The position numbers and the translations under genes are program-made. 64,000 nucleotides of DNA from Aralia elata (lineage: Eukaryota > Streptophyta > Magnoliopsida > Apiales > Araliaceae). The stretch lies in NCBI GenBank assembly GCA_034770075.1, contig CM068377.1, forward strand, positions 70,100,358 through 70,164,357, given 5' to 3'. Below, piece after piece: positions 46,241 through 58,763 of the stretch. Position 1 is the stretch's first letter, and every line of letters starts with the position of its first letter. The notes beneath the pieces were generated by a model, which searched no databases, had not been told where the DNA came from, and worked only from the letters and a program-made list of their open reading frames with translations.

Positions 46241-47230
46241 CTATCCTCCAATTGTTAATTGGTTATGTCTACTCTTATTGTAGTTGCGTTCATCTCCTTC
46301 CTTCTTTGGGCAGTCCTTAACTTGATGATCCGCGAAACCACACACAAAACATCCCATATTTTTCCTATTGTCAGGACAACTAGCCAAAGTGTGTCCCTCT
46401 TGTCCACATTTAAAACATATATTTGTACCCTTCAAACATCTCCCAGAATGTTTCTTTCTGCACTTTCCACATTTCCTTTCCCAATGCTGACCTCTTAAAC
46501 TTCTGTCGTTATTTCCCCACTTGCGTTTGTTTGATTTATTTTCGCGACTACTTCCTGATTTGTTACGAATATAATTTAACTTCTGCTTTTGTCCTTGTTC
46601 ATAATGCGCAATTGCTTTGTTTCCTTCTTCTGCTATGTTCGAACTTTCCAACATCGCTGCAAAGGAATCAATACGAAGGACTGATACCTGGCTAAATACA
46701 TCTGGTCTTAAACCTTGTTCAAACCTTCGTGCTCTTCTCTTCTCAGTGTCCACCTGATGTGGAGCAAACCTTGCTAATTCGTTAAACTTGGCGGCGTATT
46801 CTGCTACCGTCCTGTCTCCTTGTTTGAGCTCCAAAAATTTCACTTCCATACTTGATTTCATACTCTCCGGAAAATAATTTTAGAAAAACAACTCCTTGAA
46901 TCGAGTCCAGGTTATAATTCCTTCTCTTGCTCGATTCTTTTTAGCCTTCCACCAATAATTAGCCTGTTCCTTCATCATGAAGGTGGCAAATGTCGTCTTT
47001 TGTTCTTCCGCTACACGCGTAACTTCGAATACCTTTTCCATTTCTTCTACCCATGTCTGGGCCTTGATTGGATCCGTCGTTCCTCCGAACTCTGGTGGTC
47101 CAACAATTTTGAAATCTTTAAAGTTTGTCAGACACTCAGCTGGTGGACCATTCCTCTCTTGTGGTCGATCCTACATCGCCTCTACGAGCAGACTAGCTAA
47201 AGCTCTCACTGGGTCAGCCTGACCCTCCAT
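46241..47230 (-). pseudogene. Tekay-like gag of the giant element, two stops
   Basis: A 330-codon frame from ATG at 47230. The N part has FKIVGPPEFGGTTDPIKAQ and then EQANYWWKAKKNRARE; FPES and VEYAAKFNELARFAPH-type capsid strings follow. A basic linker leads to two CCHC knuckles, CFKCGQEGHTLASC and CFVCGFADHQVKDC, near 46300-46390. Two in-frame stops break it: a TAG in the first 20 codons (after LLVEAM) and a TAA just before NYFPES. From 46861 the frame is open for 206 residues. Gag normally packages retrotransposon RNA into cytoplasmic particles. The zinc knuckles look intact, but the protein as encoded is not. Confidence 0.88.
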
Positions 47231-48562
47231 ACTGCTAACAGATTATGCAACCTTCGAGTTTCGATTCTGACTCCTCGGCGACGTTGCCTGTTTTAACATA
47301 ATGCTACATTATTACTTTATGGATTACATCTTAGAAAACACTCTATTTATGTTAACCCTTAAAACAAATGCACTATTCAACTTATTTAAACATGCAATAA
47401 AACATAAAATTTCATGTATTAACTGGCAGTGATAACCACTTACCACCTCAAGCATAATTCTATAAATGCTACATATCTCAACAACACAAAAGATGAGACT
47501 TACTAGCTTATATTTCCCTTAGACACAAAACGGGAATTGTATCACTACATATCTACCTCCCATAATTTTGAGGTTTACACAAAACATAACACTATGCGGA
47601 TCTTGTCCGCTATTTTCAGACTTGTCTGCTTCTTCTCCCTGACCTCAATATTCCTAAGCGACCATCGGATGCACTAGTGGTCTTAACTGAACCGCTGAGT
47701 CACAAAACTGCTGAATTTCCTCTTTCAGCTCTATCACGTTACCTAGCAACAACATTTTGCTATACCACTATAACCACAAAATGGAGATAACATTTACATA
47801 GCTCATAAACTCCTGGGGTCGAGATTACAACCATATCCCTCAAATAATAAAAGTAGGAATCATCTTGCGTCTTTCAAAAACACCTCCGTTCGAGTTCGGC
47901 TTGAGTTCAAAAATTTTGAGATCTAACATAGCGAGAAGATTTGGAATATCCTAAGTCTCCAAATGTCTCCAACTTCCCACATTCGTTTCCATCTTATTAA
48001 CTCTATTTAATTCTGATCATGTTAACCTCTACTCCACACTGTTCATCAAACTTACCACATAATATGAGTTCAGGAACTTACCACAATCATATGGGTTGAG
48101 GAACTTATCCTAGTCATACCAAAATCGCCTATTCGCTGAGGGGCTCCACCATACAATTATGTGTCACGAACTTACCGTATGTATGAGTTTTCAGAACACG
48201 CACATATCCTCCACATTCTCTATCCATCTGATATACCATGAGAAAAGAATCATCTTATCACCATATATATCGAATAGCGCAACACAGATTTTCACTGATT
48301 ATCAAAATAGAAAGCTAAGCGATTGTCAAACCAAAAACCATCCCCTGCCCATACAAGGATTTGTACAACTCAGCCACTATGATGAATCCTCAAATGAAAA
48401 CCCACCAACTACGCTTTCTCTTTATCTAATACGAGTCTTCTTCATTCATACTGTAACACTTCATACTCTTCCTGAGTTTATCCTCAAACATCTACTAAAG
48501 ATCACATTCGATCTAATAGTACTCTTTCTACTTTGCAGAGTCTTATCATTAGGTATCTCTGC

Positions 48563-48700
48563 TCATCTATACTCTTTGATTTCCTCTCTAATAGCATCCA
48601 CAATTGTATTTGCCAACTTCCTCACTAGGTCTTGACTCAGTTGTCTCACCTCGTCCTTCATTTCTCCAACTACTTGTTGCGCTCGCTTCCTCTACGGCAT
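48563..48700 (-). CDS. Small ORF in the 5' leader of the gag-only element, doubtful
   Basis: ATG at 48698-48700, TGA at 48563-48565. The third codon is TAG. After it the frame reads RKRAQQVVGEMKDEV, then RQLSQDLVRKLANTIV and DAIREEIKEYR, a charged, likely helical peptide. It is on the gag strand about 1.4 kb before gag. The opposite-strand frame at 48159-48635 overlaps it and looks spurious. It may be a relic of an extra leader ORF; no family is recognised. Confidence 0.25.
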
Positions 48701-48931
48701 TTTCTAAAATCAACAGTTGACACTTAATTAGTACTTTGCATTCAAAAGTATACTTATCATCTCGTCCTGACTGATGAATATCTATCATCCTTCTTCTTCG
48801 ATGAATTTCCATAATTCACCAATAATACTTCACTTGATGAACCTCCTCGATTCACTTCCTAGCGTACTCAATACGAGTTTATTCTAAGGTTATACCCTAG
48901 GTTTCGCAAATCCTAAACATCATAACCTACA

Positions 48932-48943
48932 GCTTTGATACCA
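48932..48943 (-). other. Primer binding site of the gag-only element
   Basis: TGGTATCAAAGC on the minus strand, an initiator-Met-tRNA type site, three bases from the 5' LTR. Confidence 0.88.
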
Positions 48944-48946
48944 ACC

Positions 48947-51900
48947 TGTGACACCTCCAAATTCAGGTTCTTTGAACCTCGAATTCAGTGCTCACGATCC
49001 ACTTCATACAACACCTTTAAACAACATATAATGACTAATGCGGAAAATAATAAACATATGTTGTACATTACAAAAGGTTAACTAAGTCCCAAGGTCTACA
49101 ACCTTTAAACAAAATACAACTCTACTACCTTATAGTGCAAAAGGTTTGCAACTTACACAGCTTGTTTCCATAATAAAACACTATCAGCATCTACCGAAAC
49201 TACTCGACCGTAGTTCCTTAGCTCTTCAAAATAATCGAATGCTCGATCTTATCTGAAAAGGAGTTCATGATATAGCAAGGGTGAGCAACTACTTTGCTCA
49301 GCAAGTTAAAATAAACAACAAACGATATATCATGAATGAAAAGAATAAACTTCTTTGGATTTCACAATATACAATAATTGTGAATAACTGTCAACCATAT
49401 TACTTCTAGGAGATTAACTGAAAAGCTGATAATCTCAACATGCAATAATAAATTCGAGAGCGATATCAATAATGATAGCTTTAAATAACACTTGCAAGAA
49501 TGAATAACTTTAAAAACTGATATTCAAAAACCCATGGTAAAGAATATTTACTGCTGAGTTGGTCGTTATAGACCGTGAACAGGGTTGAGGGCTTGTTCCA
49601 GGTCTTTCTGCTGGAATACCTCGTGAGAACTTCTCCAGGTCTTAACTGGACATCTCATGAGAACTTCCCCAGGTCTTAACTGGGCATCTCGGAGTAGTTT
49701 AACAGGTAAAACAACTGTAAACACTCAGCTGGATACGCAAGGTGGCCAAACCTCTTGTACCCAATGTATATGCATAACATTAAAAATTTTTGGTTGCGCG
49801 CTAAGTCGAATTAACGACATCAAAATCCCTTTTTGTAAGGGTTGTTCTGCTCAGTATGATCATAAGAATCCGCACCCTCAATGGTTTGGATAGCTTCAAC
49901 AATATTCAAATCAATGAATTTAAATATACAAATGTCTAGCCGAAACAATTGGCATAGACTACTTCTTTAAATAGTTCTTATTAAGAACTCATGCAAATAA
50001 ATGTCTAGCTGAATCAATTAGCATAGACTTACTCCGTAAATGGTTCATCTTTAGAACAACATAAATCAATGTCTAGCCGAAGCAATTGGCATAGACTTGC
50101 TTCTTAAATAGTTCAAATTCAGAACATGACTTGCATGTGCACGAATGTGCGAATAACAATAAATAATATGATATGGAATAATATACAATAATTATTCCAG
50201 CTTACAACTAAACAGTCTATAATCAATACAATCGCGACATTAAACAATTTTAATATAAGATACTTGCTCAATAATAATATGAGTGAAGGTAGGGAACTTG
50301 CATAATACACCACATCCTACTCGAATGTAAATTGAGTAGGGTTAAAGGAACTTGCCTGATAGACGAGCTACAACTAACTAGCTTTAAATAACTCTCTTAG
50401 AATGACCTAACATTAATAGCATTGGTCTATCAATTAGTACTGCACATATATGCTTACAAAATCACTTAAGGCGATAAACACTTAATCACATAGTTAACAC
50501 ATTGGTTAGACATAATATTATCCTCCTTGGATAATACTTTAAACTCATTACTAAACAGTTAGTAGAACTCCAATTATTATTACTTTAAAAACAATCACCA
50601 ATGAATTAATCATTAAATAACATTTTAGTTAGTCACTAATATTATTAAACCCTTTTAATAATATTTTAAATTAAAACTATTATTATTAATCATTTAATAA
50701 TAATTTAATTCATTTGATTTAATATTATTAATTCATTTAATAACATTTAAATCATCAACTATTATTAATAAAACATTTAATAAAAATTAAGCAATTATTA
50801 ACAATTAAAAAAAACATATAAAACAATTAAATATTAACCCTAATTATTTTTCATAATTAGGAAAATATAAAATTTAATTCCCATGTATCATCAGTATTTA
50901 TCTTATATTATTATAACATTTTCCACCAATTTTCATAATTTTCTAGCATTCATAGAATTTTCTATGAATTTCCACTATTTTTAAATTAACTTTAAATAGC
51001 CTTAACAATACAATAAATATCTATGCTCTTCAATAATTTACCAAAAAATTTTAGAAATTCTGAAATAATAACACAATATTACTGCAAAATAATTTTTAGC
51101 ACAAAATGATTTTTCTGTAATTTAAATTATAATTTTTAATATGCTGAAACTTCCAAAAATCATAGTAATTAGTCCGTTTATCCAAAAATTACAAATATTA
51201 AGCCCATTTCACATGAAATTTAATTCTCTACAACTTTGTAGAAGGAAGTTTTTCTAAATTCTGTACGGATCGTAGCAGATCTGGCTCGGCCGGAAATTTC
51301 GCCGATGGCAACTTTTCCGGTCATCGATTCCTTCGATTGTACAGTTTTCCGGTGACTTTTTCGTTAATTTTCTGTCCAGATCAGTTTATCTAACACCCCA
51401 TAAATTCATAATAATTATTCCACACCATTTTTGGAAAAAAAAAATTGTTCACTTATAATTTCGTATTTACATCACTTACATGATTTTTAACCTCAAATCT
51501 TATGGATGTTCACAAAATCAATTACTACAAATTATTCTACATCACAATAATAATTTCATTCATCATCTAGACAATTTTATTACGTATCAAAACAATAATT
51601 TCAACAAGAAATTAATTGATTCACAGCCTAATAAAAATTACCTCTTGTTGATTAAGGTTCCAACTGATGATTTATATCCCTCTTGGCAATACAGAATTTT
51701 GGTGATTTTTGGTTCTTAGCTCTCGGATGGTTTAGCAATATAAGGAATGGAGATGTAGAGAGAGAGGATGGGTATTTGTGCTTTGTTAGCCTAACTAAGG
51801 ACAAAATACTACACACCAAGTCTCTCTCATCTAGCTTAATAATTGATGCCACCCATGCCGACAACACACTATATATATATTATATATATCCAAAGTGCAT

Positions 51901-52097
51901 AAGCACTTCCCACATATAATATACATATATCACAACACACGCCTATATATATAAATATATATACACGGAATATATATACATATACCCTGCACACACTTAT
52001 AATATGTATATATATTATACAATATATATTATATAAGATTCATATATATATATATATATATACACACATACCGTGAGGCATGTGTACACACACACAG

Positions 52098-52147
<50 letters not shown>

Positions 52148-53274
52148 ACGCGCACACACATTAAAAATCATGTATTTTTTTAATGTATTTAAAAATAACA
52201 ATTCATTTACTTAATTCCTTATTTAAATAATTTATTAAATTATTTAATTAATATTACACCACTATACTTGTTACAAGTATAGATATAGAAAATATATCTA
52301 TACATTTTAGCATCATTACACTAGCCCATGATGTGTACTTAGTAGGGTGGCTTAATGTGACTTGCTAGGTTTATAGCCATCATGCTACACACTACATCAC
52401 ATTACAAGCTACCTTAAATAAATTAATAAAACAACCAACTAGCCTCTCTCTCTCTCTCTCACTATGTCGGCAACAACAAGGAGTGAAGGCTCCAATTTGG
52501 CTTTTCCTTTATTAATTTAATGAGTAAAAGTCCAATCAAGTACTCCACAAAAGCAAGCAAGACAAGTTACTTAATAAATAAAAGAAAGAAAACAAAATCC
52601 ATGATGCACTTTCTCTTTCCCAAAACCGCCAGTTACAAGGGACTTTTGTCCCACTTTAATTGTCATTCTAATTATTTTTAATAATTAAATATGCTACTAG
52701 GATCATTTACATTGGGTTGGTAATTGGACTTCAATTAAACATTCAATTTGGCTCACAATAAAAAACACTTGGGCTACTAATAAATCAAGTCCAATTAATT
52801 TATCCTTGGACTTTTTAATTTAACCCATGATGTCCCATTAAATTGGTCACACATTAATTACCGAGTCCATAATCAAATGAATGTTTGGACTGTGTAATTA
52901 AATAAATAACCTAGTCCATTAGTATTAAATTACTAATTGGACCATTAAATATTATTATTAATATTTCACCTTGTTCACATTAATTAATAATCATATTAAT
53001 TAATTTACAAAATTTAATTCACTCACTATATTCAATTTAATTAAATATCAAATTACTAAACACTTTATCAAAACTCTTGATATTAAAACCTTAGGGTTAG
53101 TCTACTAACTTAAATAAACTATTAGTGTGACTCTCTTTAATTCACTTTAGTAATTATTCACATAAAACAATTATTTACACCCAAAAGTTTAAATTGAACC
53201 GCGAGAAATTTATGCGTTAAAATTAAATACTTTATTTAATTTATAAAGACGCTCTAAAATTCTCGGTCCTTACA
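48947..53274 (-). repeat. Right LTR (5' LTR) of the gag-only element
   Basis: Starts TGTGACACCTCC and ends GGTCCTTACA. By eye it is highly similar to the left LTR, with scattered substitutions and a shorter microsatellite near 52041-52145. Confidence 0.92.
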
Positions 53275-53690
53275 TATTTTTTTCTGGATCAAAAATGGGC
53301 ATACACCATTTATAGCATCTGTTCCAAATATCAAGGATCGAGATTAATATGGGGAACGCGGCATCCGCTAGTAATACTAGCGGACGGAGTGTTTACAATA
53401 TTATGACTGATGAGTGAATTTTATACCTACGAATTGAATATTTTTTAGCTTGATAAATTGTGAATTCTCGAGTATTTTCTGTTATTTTTTATGTGTTTTT
53501 ATTGTTTTTGTGTATGAAAAGGAAGTGGGAACAAGAAATGTTGTCTTTGGAAACAAGCTTGTTGAATTTTAGTCTAAGTCAAGCATTAGCAGTCGAAGGC
53601 ATTGGCTAGCAACGCTGGTGTCGACGCCGGGAATTTTTCCTCTTCTCTACTCCTTTTATCTTTTGCACTTTAATTATTTTTCTTTAAGGT
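53275..53690. other. Flank of the gag-only element with a short hairpin
   Basis: After the TATTT duplication comes DNA that presumably joined 39837-40015 before insertion. A perfect 8-bp stem, CCGCTAGT with complement ACTAGCGG, lies at 53365-53383. No gene is seen. Confidence 0.5.
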
Positions 53691-54904
53691 GATCTTGCAA
53701 AAAATCGACATAAATGTCGATGGAATTTTGAAAAGTTGATTTTAATGATGAACAAATTAGACAGAGTCACCAGTTGGTAAAGATTTAAAAGAATGTATCA
53801 ACTCATCCGGATTTTTAAATTTTATAATCAAGATGGCCCATTATGTAACTCCGAAAAATTGGTCCGCAACTGAGACTCATAGAGTTCGGGGGCTTGCTTA
53901 AGCGAGGGAAAGGTGTTAGGCACCCCCGACTTCCGTAAAGAAATACGGTTACCGCTTTCCTAATGTTTTTCTTAAAACTAAAATGTCTTGAAAAGTGTGT
54001 GTATGTGTGTTGTGCCTATATGAATTATGCCATTTAAGGAAATCTAGGATATCGTCTCCTAGAGTCAAGTCAAATCGTAAATAACCTAGGGGTCGTCTCC
54101 TAAGGTTAACTCATGGTGGGTGCATTACCTTAAAAGCAACTTTGAGCCTCTTTGAACCTATGTACGAAAGATTTCATTTGAAGGAAAAGTTTCATTTTAG
54201 CTTTTATTTGATAAAACTTTTTGGTGACGTTTTAGAGAAAATATTGTTTTCAAACCCTTCGTCAAATAGGAATCGAGGTTCTCTATTACTTTCAATTTTA
54301 GCCTAGAATTAATCTAATAACCTAGGTTGATTCAATTTTACAAGATCTTTGTCATTTCGTTCGAAAATTATTTTCGTGTGTCAAAAGATAAAATCAAGCA
54401 TCAAAAATAGGGTTGGGGCTACCCATGGGCATGTAAACCATCTAAATAGCCCCAATCACCTTACAATAATAAAATCCACTATCACGGGGTCTTAAATCCG
54501 ATTTTCGTGGGATGGGGCCCTCGGCAACATTTTAAGACCCGAATTACAGTTACAATGATCGAATCGCAAATATTATAACCATCAACTATGTCCATCATCG
54601 GAATACCATCAATTCCCATTAAACATGATGTTTAAGCGCCTTGACTTCATTCTTAATCTCACATGATTCGGAATTACAACAAATAATACATCGAGATCTA
54701 TAAACAGAGTTTAGAATTTAGGAAGGGATTCCCATAAACCATCCATAGGTAGCACAACGAATAATGATATCGCGAGGGACTATTACGTATTGACGAGATC
54801 TATTGAAAGAACTTAAAATCTAGGAAATGAGATTCATAGATCTAAGATCTCATAGATCTAGAAAATAACGTAATCGAGATCTAATCGAAAATATATCCCA
54901 GATT
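53691..54904. mobile_element. Probable Tat/Ogre-like LTR fragment
   Basis: Contains AAGCGAGGGAAAGGTGTTAG followed by GCACCCCCGACTTCCGTAA, a stretch I associate with LTRs or leaders of plant Tat/Ogre elements. No coding sequence or paired LTR is present, so borders are uncertain. Confidence 0.35.
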
Positions 54905-57502
54905 GGTTATTGATTGGCTAAATCTATACTAGAAATTTTACGTGCAAGTATACACAGTCAATCAAGTAATAAAGTGAAAGTAGAGTGTCGAACCCACGAG
55001 GAGCGAATATAACCTAAATAATTCTAAACATTAATTATGCATCAATTAATTTAATCTAGATTATTAAGATATCAAATGAGTGAATTAATTAAATAATCAA
55101 CTACTGCAATATTAAATCGATAAATAAAAAGGTTAAGGAATCAATTTCCCCCGATGAATCATTTAAGTAATACTATCATTCTTCTATTAAATTGACTAAT
55201 CAGAATTGTCAACGGAAAATCACTAATAATTATTATAACTACCTTTCGAATAATTACAAAGCATACCTATTATTATCAATTTCCCATTATTTATATGAGA
55301 AACAATAATAACAAATTCATTAAGATTCATTTTCCAACAGTTGCTTGCGGTATTCGGGTATATTTCTATCTCGTCCACAAAATTAGTATTCAATCAACAA
55401 TCCTTATTGCTGAGAAGAATTATTAATCACAAGTTATTATATCCAGATCTTAACCTAAATTCCATTGTCAAATGTCATCTAAGTCCATCTAATAATTGTT
55501 GATCAGGCAATTATACAACTAAAACAAGATATAATAAACAATTCAATCCATAATCAACTTGAATAAAAAGAATTAATAAATATTAAATAAAATCATCATC
55601 GGTTTCCATTGAATCCTTAACTAAAAGAGTTAGTTCATAATAAAAGTAAAGAACATCAATGATTTATTAGAACCCATTCTAGATTACAAATAAAGAAATA
55701 AGAGAGAAGAAATAAACTCTGTAAAAATCTGATCTTCCTCATAAGCCTCAGTTTTCCTCTGGAATAAAGCTCTAATCAAACCCTTATTTTTTTGCGTACT
55801 GAAATAGTATCTCTTAATACCTAAAAAATGCGTCTTTGTTTTTCTTCAATGAATGAAGGAAAAGCATATTTATTAGTCTATTACTAACTACTGATAAGTT
55901 CTAACCCATACATGATAAGTGTAAATAAAACCAAATCTTTAGCCAAAGGAAACAAATCCATCGGGTGCGTGGCTATACGCGCGCGCCATTCTGCGTCCCA
56001 GCGCCACGGCTCTTGAGTTCATGCACCGCGAGTCCTGTCCTTTGTATTTCATGTGGCGTGGCTCTTGATCATTTATCCGCGCACCTCGGCTTGCACCTTT
56101 GAGCGTCACGGCTCTTAAACCCTGGCCATCTTTAATTCTCGTTTGTTCATCTGTTTTGGCCAATCTTCCTCATGAATTGCAGCTACTAAAACTTGTTCAC
56201 TCGTTTAACATTCGCCAAACGATCATTATCACCTGTAGCAACAAATCCAGGCTAAACTTGCAATAATCTTTGTTATTTACACAATCACAGGCTAAAATCA
56301 ATTATTCACAAAAACTACTAACATACACTAAAATACCACTAAAAACTCTTAAGAAAAATAAAATACTCAAGTTAAACATACCCAATTAATAGATATAAAA
56401 TCTACTCATCAAATACCCCCAAACTTAAATATTTTCTTGTCCTCAAGCAAAACTCAAAATAATAAATAAATTATAAAAATTAAGAACATGCATCCTACTC
56501 CTAAAATAATCATGAATCAATTCATAGCCTCCAAGATCATATAATAACTTACAACAGTTAAACTTGTATAAACTTATCAACCACTTAGTCATCAATTCAC
56601 AATAGTTACAATCCCATAGTGCGTGTGTGCAATCTCCACCAAATCAATCAAACCTTAAAAGGACTATATCACGAACACATGGTACGAAGTAGTCATCGAC
56701 CTATAGAACATATCACAACAATAATCTCAGCTAGGGTACTCATTGTTCAAATCAAGAGAGTTCAGTTCAATCTAATTTTCTGCTATTCTTCCTAGAGTAT
56801 TGTCATTCTTCTTCTATTTTTTTTCAAGGTGAGTGCATTTTACGCTCCTTCTCATATGCATGACGAGTGCGTTTTACGCTCCATCTCGTCTTAATTACTA
56901 CCAAGGAGTACACTTTTAAGCTCATTTCACTCCACCATATTTCTTAGCTCTAGGAAGCATAACATCTTTTTCTTTCTTTTCATTTGAACCATATTATTCC
57001 CCCAAACTTAAACAATTCACTACCCCTGCTTCAATTAAGGCCGAAACATAATCCTAACTCGTGACAATATCTCCTACCAAGGTTTCGAACTATAGTCTCC
57101 TCAAGATTCAATCAATTTCGGTGGGATCTAAGTGCTCAAGATAATAGGGACCATAACTACACAAAGTCGACTTCTAAAATGATATAAAAGCTTAGCACAA
57201 GATTCAAAAGTTTTTCTAACTTGCTCACATCTTTAATCATCTCTTATCATCGGTTATTCTAAAGATTCACTACTTATTTTTTTTTTTTATTTTTTTTTTC
57301 TATTTTTTTATAAATAAATATGCAAAAGGTAACAGTTGAATATGCAATAATTAAATTAAATTTTAAAAGCAAATGCAAAAATTAAATCCTAAAATTAACT
57401 ATGCAAATAATTAAATAAGTCTTAAACAAACCAACAAAACCAGCAAATTAAAACGTAAAGTATTATCAAACCATTCCCCTAAACTTGAATATTACATTGC
57501 CC
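54905..57502 (-). mobile_element. Probable Athila-like 3' LTR region
   Basis: Contains CGTGCAAGTATACACAGTCA and GTCGAACCCACGAGGA near the left, and AATACCCCCAAACTTAAAT at about 56412. These strings are characteristic of Athila-type LTRs. It follows the env-like ORF on the minus strand, as a 3' LTR should. A second CCCCCAAACTTAAAC string is at about 57000. The minus-strand frame at 55939-56163 has no domain and is not called. Exact LTR ends were not found. Confidence 0.45.
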
Positions 57503-58630
57503 TCAATGTAATACCAGAAACTTCCCTGGAAAGCAAGCATCATCAGCATCATCACCACCATCATCATCATCATCCTCATCATCAACAAGGCTATCGGACT
57601 CCTCCTCCGTCTCAAAAGCAGTATCAGGAAACATTAGGGATGGAGGGAAGCGAATGGGATCTGGATTGTTGATGTTGAACCGAGTTCCAAATGTGTTTAT
57701 GATGATGTTCGTGTAGTTCACATAGTTGTCAACTCGGTCTGTTATTTGATCCACTTGGCGTGTTTGCTGACGATTCAAACTAAGTAGATTGTCCTGGCCT
57801 CGTTCCAAGCTCATTTGGGTCCTCCTTATATCCTGAACTTCAGCAAGAATCAGATCCAAAGTAGCATCAGATGAAGCACCACGTCCTGGTCGCCTAGCAC
57901 CATGAGATGAACTGGCCCCATGAGTTGGACCCACACCTTCTGTCTGACCAGCAGCAGCAGTAGCATCTACGTCATATCCACCTTACATGTTAGCTCCGCT
58001 GCCGATTGGTTCCTTGAATTTGGCAATGATGTTTCTATCTAACACGGACTTTGGGTGTTCAAATATCTCATCTGCTCGCCAAACAACTCCGGCGTTCTTA
58101 CACAACCCACATATGAGAGATGGGTGTGGAAGTCCGCCAGATGTTGCACCTTGCAATGGATGAAGAATAGAGCTATAGATGACTTTGCCCATGTCAATAC
58201 TTTTTCCAGTGATAATTTAGTAAAGGACTATTGCCCTAGCTTTAGTTACCTCTAAAACATGAGATGAAAGCATTAATTTAGCACAAAGGAAATAAAACCA
58301 ACCCTTACCATATCTTCTTAGTCCATTCCGGGGGAAGGAAACTGCAGAAGTTACTCGAATTGTCTATTGCGTCCCAGGCTTGCATAAGCCTTGAATAACC
58401 TCGTCCCAGTTTGGTCCATCCTGAACGAACTTCGTATAATCATCATCCTCAATGTTCGGTAGGCCATAATATTCATTGATCGCCTTGCTATCAAAAGGTA
58501 CCGCCTTGCCTCGAACCGTGGTGACCTTGTTCATCGCCTCAACCACATTAGCATAGAATTCAGTTATAATTGCTACTACTGCGGCTTCGGGTTGAGATGT
58601 CTGAAAGTAGTATGCACACAAGCCAATCAT
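57503..58630 (-). pseudogene. Athila-type ORF with putative plant transposon protein domain, broken
   Basis: Read from 58630: EFYANVVEAMNKVTTVRGK, VPFDSKAINEYYGLP and DGPNWDEVIQGLCKPGTQ, then after a frameshift VLEVTKARAIVLY and GKVIYSSILHPLQG, GGLPHPSLICGLCKNAGVVW and FEHPKSVLDRNIIAKF. This matches my recollection of the plant transposon protein domain carried by Athila-type elements. A TAA at 57983 then interrupts. The same frame goes on as a linker with a coiled-coil-like AEVQDIRRTQMSLERGQ and an acidic tail, ending at 57503. Its function is unknown. Its position before an Athila-like LTR fits an env-like third ORF. Confidence 0.68.
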
Positions 58631-58763
58631 ATTTGATATGATGTAGCATATACTTTGTAATCTTATTCGTTTGTTAAAGGCATTTTAATTTATCTACATC
58701 GTGCTGTTATATTAAATGTGATAAACCCATAGTTTTGAGCAATGCTTTTAGAATCATGATGGT
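58631..58763. other. Spacer before the solo LTR
   Basis: AT-rich; no gene seen. It continues without a gap into 63561 when the solo LTR and one GATCA are ignored. Confidence 0.5.

Larger units (their letters stand above)
40016..53274 (-). mobile_element. Giant gag-only LTR retrotransposon, 13.3 kb
   Basis: LTRs at 40016-44397 (4382 bases) and 48947-53274 (4328 bases) are nearly identical. They are flanked by a perfect 5-bp duplication TATTT (40011-40015 and 53275-53279). A primer binding site and polypurine tract are in place. The 4.55-kb interior carries a Tekay-like gag on the minus strand but no recognisable protease, RT, RNase H or integrase. It would have to move with enzymes supplied by another element, as for LARD-type or gag-bearing non-autonomous elements. 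The left LTR start reads TC instead of TG, a point change. Confidence 0.9.

Noticed and set aside
48159..48635. A 158-codon plus-strand frame, the longest non-TE-like frame in the region
   Set aside because: It is antisense in the leader of the giant element, has no domain and overlaps the more regular minus-strand micro-ORF. It is probably chance.
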